The notes: generated by a model not told the origin, from the sequence alone. A stretch of DNA of 64,000 nt from 54-19 sp038210655 (GCA_038210655.1 JBBQWM010000022.1:1-64000), one strand, 5' to 3'; counted from the first letter of the stretch, positions 1 to 9,724 are shown. Translations and numbers: made by a program.

Positions 1-391
1 ATAAGAAATGCCACATCACACCCGCCGCCATCGGGCTGACCAGCCAGGGTAAGAGCAACAGCACCCGGATAAAGCTCCTCCCTCTAAACGGCTTGCGTAA
101 TAGCGCACACACCAGCACTGCCAGGGCAATCTCCACTGGAAGGGTAAGCGTGGTAAGTAATAACCCATTGGTAAAAGCCGAACCGAGCGTAGGGTCTTCC
201 AATACGCGCTGGTAGTTGAGAAGGCCAACCACTTTCCAGTTGGCTTGCTGGGGACTATAGTTGGTGAAGGTCGAGAGTAAGCCCAATCCTGCCGGTATTA
301 CCACAAAAAAACCCGTCAGTAGGATAGCGGGTACCACCGCCAACCAGGAGGAGCCAGGATAGGAAGATTGCAAATTGAGTGTTTTACGCAT
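1..391 (-). CDS. ABC sugar transporter permease (MalF/UgpA type), partial at window edge
   Basis: The minus-strand frame opens with ATG at 389-391 and stays open to base 1, giving 130 residues of an inner-membrane permease of a carbohydrate ABC importer. The first transmembrane helix (about residues 16-40, starting WLAVVPAILLTGFFVV) is followed by a periplasmic stretch with the typical NY...V.. pattern. A second helix and the sequence FRGRSFIRVLLLLPWLVSP then match the start of the BPD_transp_1 domain of MalF-like subunits. A GGAG lies upstream of the ATG. The C-terminal half, including the EAA loop, is outside the window. The family call is firm; the substrate is unknown. Confidence 0.85.
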   Translation of the reverse strand, partial: MRKTLNLQSSYPGSSWLAVVPAILLTGFFVVIPAGLGLLSTFTNYSPQQANWKVVGLLNYQRVLEDPTLGSAFTNGLLLTTLTLPVEIALAVLVCALLRKPFRGRSFIRVLLLLPWLVSPMAAGVMWHFL

Positions 392-547
392 AAAAGCTCA
401 AGCCGCTCCGCTGTAAGTAGCGGGGTATTATTCAAAAAAATCTTGTAACTATTCAGCCAGCCTCAAGATGGGCAACCACCTAGGGTCGCACCCTACATTT
501 TGTCCGTCTGAAAGAACCACTCCTGATGCCTGTTGATACTATCGACA

Positions 548-1327
548 CTAATTATCACTACAAGGATAGAGTTCCTCTATTTTACAATAAAAGCTAAAAG
601 CTTTCATGCCTTCCCATTTTACGGCATATTGAGCTAGGCCACTGTATAGCCTTCGAAAGCCTTCCTCAGAAGGAACAAAAAGTACAGGTGGTTTTAGTAC
701 TAAGTTTTGATTGAATTCATTTTTGTCATAAAAAGTACTCCCTAATCCCATCCCCCGCTTTATGTAGATGAACTCAGCCTGGTATATAATCCTGTTTACA
801 GCAGGAGGTCCACCTTTAAGACCAATGATGTAAGTTGGCTCACCATAGGCTTGTATTACATCCTTTAATCGAAATTCCACTCCGAACAAAGTGGAACCCG
901 GGTGGATTTCGTAAATGACTTGCTTAGGATCTTTCAGGTCAAAGTAAGCCTCAGCAAGGTTCAGGTGATTGACTCGATCATTTGACCATGTTACAGCACT
1001 GTGAAATCGGATTTGGGGGTTTGAAAACTTTGGATTCTTTTTCAATATTTCGACAGCTTCCTGGGCGCTAGTCTGCCCTGGTATAATCCCTTCCCAACAA
1101 GGTGGACTACAAGGGATACCATTAAGCCAGCGCGATTGCCAGTCGTTAGGAGAAGATAATGGTAAAGTAGGTAAAGATCGTCTTATGGCTGATTCAGTGG
1201 TTGGCGTAGCAGTATCACCGTCACAAGCAGTTAAAAACAAGCTGCTACACAAACACACAAAGATCAGCCTACCCCAATAATGCTGAAGCGGTGCTAGACC
1301 CTTATTTCTAAACCTCGGTTGTAACAC
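548..1327 (-). CDS. Hypothetical lipoprotein
   Basis: A 259-residue protein with a basic N-terminus, a hydrophobic stretch and a lipobox (LTAC, Cys at about residue 35), so it is probably a membrane-anchored exported lipoprotein. The mature part contains CSPPCWEGIIPGQTSAQEA, a Cys-rich segment followed by a PGxT-type helix start seen in uncharacterised Chloroflexota lipoproteins, and two further Cys near the C-terminus. I do not recognise a catalytic motif. It stands alone: the permease fragment starts 156 bp away on the same strand, and small mobile elements lie upstream. Function unknown. Confidence 0.7.
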   Translation of the reverse strand: MLQPRFRNKGLAPLQHYWGRLIFVCLCSSLFLTACDGDTATPTTESAIRRSLPTLPLSSPNDWQSRWLNGIPCSPPCWEGIIPGQTSAQEAVEILKKNPKFSNPQIRFHSAVTWSNDRVNHLNLAEAYFDLKDPKQVIYEIHPGSTLFGVEFRLKDVIQAYGEPTYIIGLKGGPPAVNRIIYQAEFIYIKRGMGLGSTFYDKNEFNQNLVLKPPVLFVPSEEGFRRLYSGLAQYAVKWEGMKAFSFYCKIEELYPCSDN

Positions 1328-1364
1328 AATTATCCTCCCATACCAAAAATTGATGACATTTTGA

Positions 1365-1472
1365 CAGGGCTTATGCCTTTACCTCAATCTTGCTTTGAGC
1401 CTAATGATTTAGGAGTGAGGCTAAAAAGTCCATCAAAACATTTTTGACTTTGACCTAAACGCATAAGCCCTG
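1365..1472. repeat. 108-bp MITE with ISAs1-type ends
   Basis: The element begins CAGGGCTTATGC and ends GCATAAGCCCTG, with inverted ends of roughly 20 bp. A second copy of exactly the same length lies at 59673-59780 in opposite orientation with a similar interior. The same terminal sequence closes an ISAs1-family transposase fragment at 59526-59672, so this looks like a non-autonomous ISAs1 derivative. No clear target duplication is seen. Confidence 0.75.
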
Positions 1473-1481
1473 GCCCCAAAA

Positions 1482-1569
1482 GGGTGCGTTAATTTTTTGC
1501 AAACCAGCCAGGCTAGGCCAGACCCGAAACCGGGAAGAGGTGTATATTAGAAAAAATTGACGCGCACCC
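1482..1569. repeat. Short inverted-repeat element, GGGTGCGTT type
   Basis: This 88-bp stretch starts GGGTGCGTTAATTTTTTGC and ends AATTGACGCGCACCC, giving imperfect inverted ends. It shares end sequences and an internal TATATTAGAAAA motif with the 46601-46786 element, and one such end also occurs at 59497-59518. Probably a degraded non-autonomous element. It sits directly beside the 108-bp MITE, downstream of the 1827-aa NTPase gene. Confidence 0.5.
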
Positions 1570-1635
1570 CAGCCCCAACGCTATATTCAGTTTGGGGTAA
1601 ATTTTTGATGGCTAGATTAGGCTAAAAGGGCGGTC

Positions 1636-4600
1636 TTAAGTAATTGGATAGACCAGGCTGTACTGGTCTTCCAGGACGCGACCGGGTCGGGCTTGCTGAC
1701 GAGCCTGCTGGACAAGCGCTTCCAATTTATCGTCGGTCAACTGATCGGCCTGAAGCAATTGCTGGACAAGTAGGCTGGAACTGCTGCGCCGAGGGCCGAT
1801 TGCCAATACCGTCCAGGTGCCGAGCCGAGCCAAGGCCGAGGCATAGCTGTTGCGTAACATCAACACCCGGCTATCCTCGAAGGTTGAGCCAGTCGAAAGC
1901 GGTTCGAGGATAATCAGGCTACGGCTGATCCCCAACTGACGCAACTGATGGGCCAGTGCATCGGCAGTCAGTGGTTCGCGGGCGCGTTCGGCCCGCGAAC
2001 GGCCCAGGCTCAGGAAAATCCCTTCGATTTCGCTTAGTTCGCTCAAGTCAGCCAGCAGATGCAAAATTTTGAGGGGCCGCGGTAGCAATTCAGGTAGCGA
2101 CCGACTACCCGTAGCCGGTAATTCATCCGGCGCAATCTGCCCTAACAACTCAGGCCCATAGATAACCGAAGAAACACTCGGCGGCGGTTGGCTAAGTACT
2201 GCTTCGCTATAAAGCGCCACAACCTCCCTGATCCTGCCGTCCAGGTCGGGGCGGTCGGTCATCGGGCGGACTGCGATAGAGGTGCCGCGCATTTCCAAAT
2301 CGTCATCCGAGGGACGGTTGCGGCTAAAACGGAAATACCGCGAAAGCCAGCGCCCCGACCCCGCATCGTAGAGAATACCCCAGGGGATGCGTTCCAGGTC
2401 GGGGCCTTCGACAATCAAACGCAAGGCCGGAAGCGACAGATCGGCTGCGTTCGATTGTAAAAAAGCTTCGAGTTGCTTGCGGCCCCGGCTACGGGCGGGC
2501 AACAAATCGTCCAGCAAAGCCGCCCCAACCTGTTCGAGGCCCGTCCCCAGGTTCGAGTCCGGGTTGAGCAATTTTTGCCAGTAGTCCATATCCGGCAAAG
2601 TTTTTAGAGCGCGGCCCTGCGGCAGCAATTTCTTGACACCCTGCAAATGAGTCTGGGTCCGTACCTGGACATAGGCTTGATCCGAGCGCATAAAGAAAAC
2701 TTCGGCGCTAGAGGGGTCGATCTGACGTACCACCAGCAAAAGTTCGAGTTTTTCCGCCGGGTCCAGCAATGGCTCTGGCTCTGGCTCTGGGACTGGACTA
2801 ACGCTGGCGGGCGCGGATGGCGATACGGCCTGAACTTCGGTAGCGGGCGAGAGCGCTTCAAGCTGGCTTTCGGGTGGTGGGGCAGGCGGTTCGCTATCCG
2901 ACCCATTTATAATTAAGTCCTGCACTTCGTCCAGAATACGATCCTGTCGGTTGAGCCAACGCTGGAATTCTTCAAATTGACGTTGGGGCTGGCCTTCTTC
3001 AAACTGCTCCTGGGCTTCCAGCCTATCCATAGCCCCTCTGATAATCTCGATAGCATAGCTGTTACCCAACCCTTCGGCGACGTTGAGGGCTTGCTTGAGG
3101 TTCACCAGCGCTTTTTCGGGGTTGTCTAGCTTGTAAGCAGTGATGGCCTGAAGCAAATAGTATTCTTGCAAGAAAAGCGCGTTGCCGGGGTTGGTGAAAG
3201 GCAGAGCAAACAACCGGGTCAGCCAAATCGCCACCCGATTGGTGTCATCCGGGGTGCGGCCCTTGCTTAGGCCCAAATAGGCCCAGGTCAGCATTAGTTC
3301 GTTGACAATACCAGCCGCTTCGGGTTGAATTTCTAGCCGGGCTATTGCCTCCTCGATCAAATGGGCCGCTTCCGAGCGAGAAGCCAGAAAAGCCCGATCC
3401 AGTGCGACCAATACCGGCATTTCGGTTTGGGACAGCATTGGTAGACTATCGAGAAATTGCAAGGCGGCCTCAGTCTGTCCAAAAGCCGCCAGCATCCGGG
3501 CGAACGAGGTATACAAAACCGACCAGTCCGACCCACTCTCGATCAGTTGGGCCTGGAGCGCGGTCAGCTTATCTGCCACCTTCAGGCCGCTAGTCTCCAT
3601 CAGTCGAACCAAAAACGGCGGTTGTTCGGTCTCCTCTAAAGTTTTTTGCAAAAGCAAGAGCGGCGACCGCTCGGCGGGGTCGGGCGCGACCTCGTTGACC
3701 AGTTGAGACGACCAGCCCGGCAGCACTGCTAATGTACGCATGATGTCCACCTGGTCGAGCGGGGCCAGTTTTAAGAGCAAATCGAGGGTACGGTCGAGGG
3801 CCTGCGCCGCACAATCGCGGTAAATCGCAATCGCCTCGCGTTCGGCCTCGTTGTCGGCATCAAGTTGGACTTCACCATAAAAACGTACCAGCAAAAGATA
3901 GGCTTTGACCCGTACTCGGTCGTCGGGCGTGTCGAGTTCCACCACCTGTTCGAGACGGTCTTGCCGTTCCCGGCGGGCCGCTTCCGGGTTCAACGGGGGT
4001 GGGCTGTTCAAAAACTCGATATACTGCTTCAAAACCGAAAAGCGGGCTATCGCCGGATCGCTCTTGGGTCGTTTGGCGGCCCAGCGTTGCCCGCGCTCCA
4101 ACAAGGCCCGCACCTGTCGCCAATCGCCGGTTACTTCCAGATAGAAACGCAAGAGTATATTGATAACCATCAGGACTTCTTCGTTGGAAGCCGCCGCTAA
4201 TTGGGCGCGGAGCAAGCTTTCGATTTCCAGCCAATCGGCCTGAGCCGCCGCAACCACGACCGCTACCTGTGAACTATCACCCGAAGCTAAATTGGGATAA
4301 GACCCCTGATAAATTTCGACAATTTGCTGGGTCTCCAACAAGCGGACCGATGATGAGCCACTACTGGCGGCAGCGGCTTGCTGGCACAGGCGGGAGGCTT
4401 CTTCCAGACGGGCCAGCTTGAAAGCCCCAAAAGCCGCTTTTTCCAATACCGCCGGGTCGTCCGGGTGATCGACCCGAAGTTCTGCCAGCAAAGGCAAGGC
4501 TTCGCGCCAATCCGGGCTATTGAGCAAGCGCTCGATCAATTCTAGCTTAACCTCGCGCCGACCGCCCAGGCCCAACATGTTTAGCGAATAGCTATAAGCT

Positions 4601-7119
4601 TTGCGGATAGTTGCCAGCGCCCGCGCCCACAAACTGTTGGCAGCCTCGGCTTGCCCCAACACCTTCATAGCCTCGACCTGCTGATCGACACTTTTGGCTC
4701 CCTCGACCGCCTTGGTCGCCGCTTCCAGCGCATCGGTCAGTTTGCGCTGGGCTAAGGCAATCTCGGCCAAGATTAGATGCGCCCGGAAAGTACCCTCGGC
4801 TAATTCCGACTTAACCGCCAGGTCAAGCGCTTTACGGGCGGCCTCCGCAGCGGCTTCTAGCTGGTCGGGCAAGAAAGGTTGCTCTCTTTCAGCCAACAAG
4901 ACCTGCGCCAGAGCCAGGTACGCCTCAAGGCGGTCGGTGGCAGTCAAAAGCGACTGGGTGTGATAGCGATTGACCCGCAAAGCCTCATCCACGATGGCCC
5001 ATAAGACGGGGCCGGGGCCAGCCCGATAACGGTCTAGTTGTTCGCGCCAATAGGCTACCCCCGGCCTTTCTTGAGCCACACCTTGCTCCGAAGGATCGGG
5101 TTGGAAGCCGTGAAAAATCGCCTCGCGCAGGTAAGTCGCTTTTTGTTGGGGGTCGGTAGCCAGATCAGCGCGGGCGCTATAATGCTGAAAAGCGGCCTGC
5201 TGCAACACCCCAAAGATTTTCTGGCGAGAGACGATTTGAAGTTGTGGCCCACGCACATCCGGATGAAACTGGACAAAATCGCCCTGTCGATCTACCCAGC
5301 TATAGCGCGAAAGCTGGTCAAGCAATTCTTCGGGGGCCGGCAAGGGGGTAGCTTCCTGCCGACGACCGGCAACCAGGGCCTGACGCACCGTTTCCGGGTC
5401 AAGTTGGGGGTCGTCCAGGTCTTGTTGTCCGGTCAGGGCCGCTTTCAAAAAAGGCATCAAAACCTGGGCCGCTTCGGCATCCAGTCGCCGGAAAATTACC
5501 CCATAGCGTAACACCCAATGCAAGGTCGGGTCTTGAATATGAACCAAAATACGGTTGACCAGATAGGCCAAATCGATCCCCTCGGTATCCCGAATAGCCT
5601 GGGCTGTAATATCCGGCTCCTCTTTGACCAGATCGGCATACAAAGCCAGCTTGAGCGGGATAATCTCGTTGGTACGCCGACGGCGTTTACCGGCGGGCTG
5701 GGTTTCAACCTCGCTGGCTTCGGCAGCTTTGTTCAAAATGGGGGTAATCAGCTTTTTAGCCTGGTCGGTCAGCTTGCGCTTCTGGCTCAAATAGGCGCTA
5801 CCTTCTTCACGGCTAAAGCCGCTCAATTCCACCTCAGTCACCACCGCCGGGATTTTGCGCCGACCGGCCCCTAGCGCCTCACGCAACTGTTCGGCAAATT
5901 TATCGCTCAACCGATAGCGGCTCGAAACCACCACCTTCAGCCGATCATAACCCGGCACGCTCCCACCAAGCTCGATGTCGCCTTCCCGGATGCGCCGCAA
6001 CATCCGTAAGAGCCTGACCAGGGCCGCTTCGGATTGGGGATGATCGAGCAGGCTTTCCAGCGCATCCAAAAAGACGACCAGCGTGCGGTCTTTATAGGTC
6101 TCGCGCACCACCATTGTAAAGTTGCCGACCGGGTCGCCGCGCAGTTCGGCCTGTCGCTGGAAAGCTTCGATTTTGTGGGCGCGTTGAGCGTTTAGATTTT
6201 CGGCCAGCTTTGGCAAGATTTTTTCAGGCTGTTGAAAGAATCCCGCCTGCTCACCTGCCGCAAGAGTGTCGAACTCGAACCGGGCGCAGATGTAGCCACG
6301 CGGCAAAGCATAGCGGGCCAATAGCCATTCGAGGGTCGCGGTCTTACCGTGACCGCCCGGCGCGTGAATACTCAAAAGCCAGGGTGGGTTGGCTTTGGGT
6401 TGATCGCCAAAAAAAGTATCCAATTGCGAGATAAGCTGTTTGCGCGGCAGATAATTGATCGTTTTGTACCACTCTTCCGACCAAAACGAGCGGGCGGTTA
6501 AATATTCGCGCAGATGGCTGAGCGTCGCCGTCCATCCCGGCGAAGGACGACGTTCGGCTTCTAGTTCGGCCAACCAGCCCCGGCGTTCTTCGAGCGGCAG
6601 CAACCAGCGATAACCCTGGTTGAGGTTAAACTCATGCTCTACTGCCCGGTCGAACCAGGTTTTCATCAATTGCATGGCCCGACCGGGCGCGGAAACCGCC
6701 AGATGATAAAGCTGCTCGTAGCGCCAACCGTCACGCAAAGACTCGTTCTGTCCGGCTTTTTTGGCCTGGGCCGAACAGTAACTTGCCAGCTTTGTACTAA
6801 GTTCTTTAAGCCGTTCCCAGTCGGACAGTTCGCCCTGCCACCAATCGGCTAACAGCTCGCTGCGATACCGCTCCGGTACGTGATAACGCTCCTGTCCGCT
6901 AACCAGTTCGACCCGGCCCATGCTCAACAGCAATTCAAAATCGACCTGGCCCTGTCCGGTCTTATCTTCCAGCAAAATCTGCTTGAGCATCCCGTCGTCA
7001 AACCAGCGTGGCAAAGCCAACCGCTTCCAGGTCGCCCGTAGCGGCCCCGGCAACACGCGAGGCGTATATGTTTCTTGTCCCGAGTCTATAGTCGGGTTTT
7101 GTCCTTCAGGTGATCCCAT
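1636..7119 (-). CDS. Giant STAND-type NTPase with helical/TPR-like repeats and degenerate CHAT-like C-terminus
   Basis: An 1827-residue cytoplasmic protein with no signal peptide. Residues 1-230 are helical and without a clear family. A P-loop NTPase follows, with Walker A GGHGKT at about 255-260, Walker B LVVFLDALE at about 347-355 and a sensor-like VVVSSRYR near 400, typical of STAND NTPases. A helical TPR/SNAP-like superhelix spans about 690-1410, then a Pro/Glu-rich linker (about 1420-1470). The last 340 residues resemble a CHAT domain (LERIPWGILYD, then KILHLLADLS). However, they lack the His-Gly and the Cys of active CHAT proteases, so this part is probably a pseudo-protease or docking domain. 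The start follows the CHAT-ATPase stop by 59 bp on the same strand, suggesting one operon. By family precedent, the role is sensing or regulating a conflict/death effector. Confidence 0.8.
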   Translation of the reverse strand: MGSPEGQNPTIDSGQETYTPRVLPGPLRATWKRLALPRWFDDGMLKQILLEDKTGQGQVDFELLLSMGRVELVSGQERYHVPERYRSELLADWWQGELSDWERLKELSTKLASYCSAQAKKAGQNESLRDGWRYEQLYHLAVSAPGRAMQLMKTWFDRAVEHEFNLNQGYRWLLPLEERRGWLAELEAERRPSPGWTATLSHLREYLTARSFWSEEWYKTINYLPRKQLISQLDTFFGDQPKANPPWLLSIHAPGGHGKTATLEWLLARYALPRGYICARFEFDTLAAGEQAGFFQQPEKILPKLAENLNAQRAHKIEAFQRQAELRGDPVGNFTMVVRETYKDRTLVVFLDALESLLDHPQSEAALVRLLRMLRRIREGDIELGGSVPGYDRLKVVVSSRYRLSDKFAEQLREALGAGRRKIPAVVTEVELSGFSREEGSAYLSQKRKLTDQAKKLITPILNKAAEASEVETQPAGKRRRRTNEIIPLKLALYADLVKEEPDITAQAIRDTEGIDLAYLVNRILVHIQDPTLHWVLRYGVIFRRLDAEAAQVLMPFLKAALTGQQDLDDPQLDPETVRQALVAGRRQEATPLPAPEELLDQLSRYSWVDRQGDFVQFHPDVRGPQLQIVSRQKIFGVLQQAAFQHYSARADLATDPQQKATYLREAIFHGFQPDPSEQGVAQERPGVAYWREQLDRYRAGPGPVLWAIVDEALRVNRYHTQSLLTATDRLEAYLALAQVLLAEREQPFLPDQLEAAAEAARKALDLAVKSELAEGTFRAHLILAEIALAQRKLTDALEAATKAVEGAKSVDQQVEAMKVLGQAEAANSLWARALATIRKAYSYSLNMLGLGGRREVKLELIERLLNSPDWREALPLLAELRVDHPDDPAVLEKAAFGAFKLARLEEASRLCQQAAAASSGSSSVRLLETQQIVEIYQGSYPNLASGDSSQVAVVVAAAQADWLEIESLLRAQLAAASNEEVLMVINILLRFYLEVTGDWRQVRALLERGQRWAAKRPKSDPAIARFSVLKQYIEFLNSPPPLNPEAARRERQDRLEQVVELDTPDDRVRVKAYLLLVRFYGEVQLDADNEAEREAIAIYRDCAAQALDRTLDLLLKLAPLDQVDIMRTLAVLPGWSSQLVNEVAPDPAERSPLLLLQKTLEETEQPPFLVRLMETSGLKVADKLTALQAQLIESGSDWSVLYTSFARMLAAFGQTEAALQFLDSLPMLSQTEMPVLVALDRAFLASRSEAAHLIEEAIARLEIQPEAAGIVNELMLTWAYLGLSKGRTPDDTNRVAIWLTRLFALPFTNPGNALFLQEYYLLQAITAYKLDNPEKALVNLKQALNVAEGLGNSYAIEIIRGAMDRLEAQEQFEEGQPQRQFEEFQRWLNRQDRILDEVQDLIINGSDSEPPAPPPESQLEALSPATEVQAVSPSAPASVSPVPEPEPEPLLDPAEKLELLLVVRQIDPSSAEVFFMRSDQAYVQVRTQTHLQGVKKLLPQGRALKTLPDMDYWQKLLNPDSNLGTGLEQVGAALLDDLLPARSRGRKQLEAFLQSNAADLSLPALRLIVEGPDLERIPWGILYDAGSGRWLSRYFRFSRNRPSDDDLEMRGTSIAVRPMTDRPDLDGRIREVVALYSEAVLSQPPPSVSSVIYGPELLGQIAPDELPATGSRSLPELLPRPLKILHLLADLSELSEIEGIFLSLGRSRAERAREPLTADALAHQLRQLGISRSLIILEPLSTGSTFEDSRVLMLRNSYASALARLGTWTVLAIGPRRSSSSLLVQQLLQADQLTDDKLEALVQQARQQARPGRVLEDQYSLVYPIT

Positions 7120-7178
7120 TTTATTATCCCATTAGCTGCCACAGTTGCGGCACTCGGTTTAGCCATCTAACCATCACT

Positions 7179-9434
7179 CTATACACCATTATCGGCACTA
7201 CTCAACAAATCGGCAATCCGATCCGGGTTGAGCAGGTCGGAAATTAGGCGACCGGGGCGCTGCGCCCGGCTCAGGTAGTAATTATTAAGCAGGCTACTGA
7301 CGTAAGCATCGATAGCCTGGGTCGTGAGCTTTTTATCGCGCATATATAACGGGCCACCGTTGGAAATAAAATAGCGCCGCGCCCACAACCGGGCCAGCCA
7401 GCTTAAATCCTGGGGGGGTAGCCCTGCCAACCGTTGCACTACCACTTTGGAATTGTCTAAAAGAAAATCCCAGGGCCGCTCCGGGGTCGTCGCATCCACC
7501 GAAGGCGACCGCACCGCCAGCACCATCCGCACCATCCGGGCGTTCGGGTAGTTCTCCGACGCTAGGACTTGATTGACCAGATAGTTCCGCAACTTGTTGA
7601 CTTCGCCGCTAAACATACTATCAACGTTATCGAGGAAGATGATAAGACCGTGCGGGTCGGCGGCGCGGGCCAGACTGCTCCAAAAAGCCTCGTTGATCGT
7701 CTCAATCGGGTTCTCGTTAGAGCGTACCGTACCGAGTTTTTCCAGTTCGCGGGGAGCCTTCTTGTCGCGAGTCAGGTCAGCCACGATAGTATTTAGGGCG
7801 GGCGCGACCCGATTTTTGGTGGCGTAACCTTTGACCAGTTTTGAGTTTAGCGCGTAGTTAAAAACGTTAAAGATCAAATCAGGGTTTAGCGCATTACTCA
7901 GGGCCACCCCGTTAACCTTTGGCTCCAACCGCCCGTCCCGGATCAAGCGGAGCGCATCCCAATAATCGAGGGTTGTCTGGGCAAAATCGGCATAAATAAA
8001 CTGGCGACCACGCCGAGCGCAACCTTCCGAAAGCCAGTAAAGCATGTTGGTCTTGCCCATGAACGGTTCGCCGTAGAGCAACGTGACCGGCGCGATTTTA
8101 TCAAAATCGGCTTTTAACAAAGCTTTTTCGAGGGCCACCTGCTCTTTGTCCCGCCCGACCTGAATTTTTACCCGCAATTGCAAATCCTGAAGCAGCCGAC
8201 GACGCGCATCACTGTCGGTCGCCGCAACCTGAAAGATTTTGGCCTCGGTTCCGTTCGGGTCGAGCAGCAGTACATCTTCGACCCGGCTGCCACCGCTCAG
8301 ATAAAGGGCGGGCAAGGCCCAATCCCATTTTTTAGTACCCAGTCCGGCCTGCCCAAAATAAACCTGCCGGGCCGCAGTTAGGGCCAGGTCAAGCGGCCCT
8401 CCTTCGGCCAGCTTATGATAAAACTCACCCATTAGATAGGCCGCCGCCTGCCCGTCGATGTCGGCTTGCATCGCAATTACCGCCTCCACCCCGCCTTCGA
8501 TCAGCACTTTAGCAAGGCTCTGGCTGGCGCGGGCCGAGTTCGAGGCACTGATGATTTGTCCGGCGACCTGCCCTGACCGGCAAGCATTCAGCACGACCAA
8601 CCGGGGCGCACCGCCGGTAAAGAAGTTTGCCATCGCGGTCGGATCAATCGGGATTGTATCAAGTTGACCCGGCTCAAAAAATTGCAAATACGGCCCGTTT
8701 TCGTTAAAGCCGCCATGCCCGACATAATGAAAGACGTGGGGCTGCCAGTTGGCGCACCAGTCGCGCACTTCCCGAAAGCTAGGCCGTACCAGCACCCGCA
8801 GATCGACCCGCCAGGGCAATAGCTTGAACAGGGCCGCATCCACTTTCAGGGCTTCCTCCGGCCCCATAATCCGCCCATCATCGTCGGGGCTATGGCAAAC
8901 GATCAGCAGCACCCGCAACGGTTCGAGCGCGGCAGGCAACGCAATCGACGGGGCGCTAAAATCATCGGCCTTCCAGCGCGAACGCAAAAGAGAGTGAGGC
9001 TTTGGATTGGGTAGCGCCGCCAGATAAAGGCCGTTATCGTTGCACAAAAGCTCCCACGGCACTCCCACCAACATTTCGCTATCCAGGTGCAGCACCGTTC
9101 GCATTCCTTCTTCTTGCTGGCTCTGCCGAAAAGAGGCCAGCCAGTACTGGTAGAGAACGTTTTCGTGGTCTTTTGGCCCAAACAAAAAGTGAAACAGGTA
9201 GTTACCCATGTCTTGCAATTCGTTTATCGCGTCGCCCGGTTGCAATTCGAGCAGCACCCCCTGAAAATCGGTCAGACCATGCCCGCTTGCCAGTGGGGGC
9301 GGCAAGACAAGCTCAACCGGCCAACCATTGCCAGTGGGGGTCGCAAACCCCGTCGCGTCCTTCGGTGGTTCTATCACCTCTGCCAGGTACTTACCCTTAT
9401 TCTCGGAAAGTAAAATGTGTAAGTCTTTTAACAT
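7179..9434 (-). CDS. CHAT (caspase-like) protease fused to a P-loop ATPase
   Basis: A 751-residue fusion. The N-terminal half is a CHAT peptidase of the caspase clan: GVPWELL at about 124-129, catalytic His in HYVGHGG (His240) and catalytic Cys in VLNACRSGQ (Cys285), with AVIAMQ downstream. The C-terminal half is an AAA/STAND-like ATPase with Walker A GEPFMGKT (455-462) and Walker B LIIFLDNVD (597-605). Both active sites look intact. Such proteins act as NTP-gated proteases in bacterial conflict and cell-death systems (family knowledge). It lies between a trypsin-like protease and a giant STAND protein, all on the same strand. The ATG directly abuts a heptanucleotide repeat array with no Shine-Dalgarno, so the start or its translation is unusual. 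Confidence 0.88.
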   Translation of the reverse strand: MLKDLHILLSENKGKYLAEVIEPPKDATGFATPTGNGWPVELVLPPPLASGHGLTDFQGVLLELQPGDAINELQDMGNYLFHFLFGPKDHENVLYQYWLASFRQSQQEEGMRTVLHLDSEMLVGVPWELLCNDNGLYLAALPNPKPHSLLRSRWKADDFSAPSIALPAALEPLRVLLIVCHSPDDDGRIMGPEEALKVDAALFKLLPWRVDLRVLVRPSFREVRDWCANWQPHVFHYVGHGGFNENGPYLQFFEPGQLDTIPIDPTAMANFFTGGAPRLVVLNACRSGQVAGQIISASNSARASQSLAKVLIEGGVEAVIAMQADIDGQAAAYLMGEFYHKLAEGGPLDLALTAARQVYFGQAGLGTKKWDWALPALYLSGGSRVEDVLLLDPNGTEAKIFQVAATDSDARRRLLQDLQLRVKIQVGRDKEQVALEKALLKADFDKIAPVTLLYGEPFMGKTNMLYWLSEGCARRGRQFIYADFAQTTLDYWDALRLIRDGRLEPKVNGVALSNALNPDLIFNVFNYALNSKLVKGYATKNRVAPALNTIVADLTRDKKAPRELEKLGTVRSNENPIETINEAFWSSLARAADPHGLIIFLDNVDSMFSGEVNKLRNYLVNQVLASENYPNARMVRMVLAVRSPSVDATTPERPWDFLLDNSKVVVQRLAGLPPQDLSWLARLWARRYFISNGGPLYMRDKKLTTQAIDAYVSSLLNNYYLSRAQRPGRLISDLLNPDRIADLLSSADNGV

Positions 9435-9582
9435 TTAGATATTAGATATTAGAAGTCAGATATTAGATATTAGAAGTCAGAAATCTGGGAGTAGACGTTA
9501 GAGGTTTAAACGTTAGTTGCAGAGATTAGAGCCTGGAAATGGCTCAAGTCTAATATCTGATTTCTGATGTCTGATGTCTGAC
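9435..9582. repeat. Heptanucleotide tandem repeats in inverted arrangement
   Basis: Units read TAGATAT TAGATAT TAGAAGT CAGATAT, a degenerate 7-nt period, starting at the base next to the CHAT-ATPase start codon. A second tract (about 9549-9582, CTGATTT CTGATGT CTGATGT) reads as the partial complement, so the two could pair. The array occupies the position where a ribosome-binding site would be expected. Confidence 0.75.
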
Positions 9583-9724
9583 GTAACTACTCAGGCCATG
9601 TCATTCTGAGGCAGGAAATTACCCCAATTTTTGCCAAAGATAGTTCCCCCGCCGAAGAATCTAGACCCTTCGTGGCCTCACCCCTCCAGGGGCTGCGTTC
9701 AGGATGACAGGGCTGTGTAGTTAC
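9583..9724. repeat. 142-bp dispersed element, GTAACTAC ends (copy 1)
   Basis: It starts GTAACTACTCAGGCC and ends GTAGTTAC, a perfect 8-bp terminal inverted repeat. The interior has TCATTCTGAG and GAAGAATCTAGACCCTTCGT motifs. A second copy of the same length is at 42172-42313, and a shorter relative is at 12597-12690. It sits inside the gap between the trypsin-like and CHAT-ATPase genes, flanked by heptad arrays. No coding potential is seen. Confidence 0.7.

Noticed and set aside
1365..1472. Target-site duplication around the 108-bp MITE
   Set aside because: The flanking 8-mers do not match at either copy.
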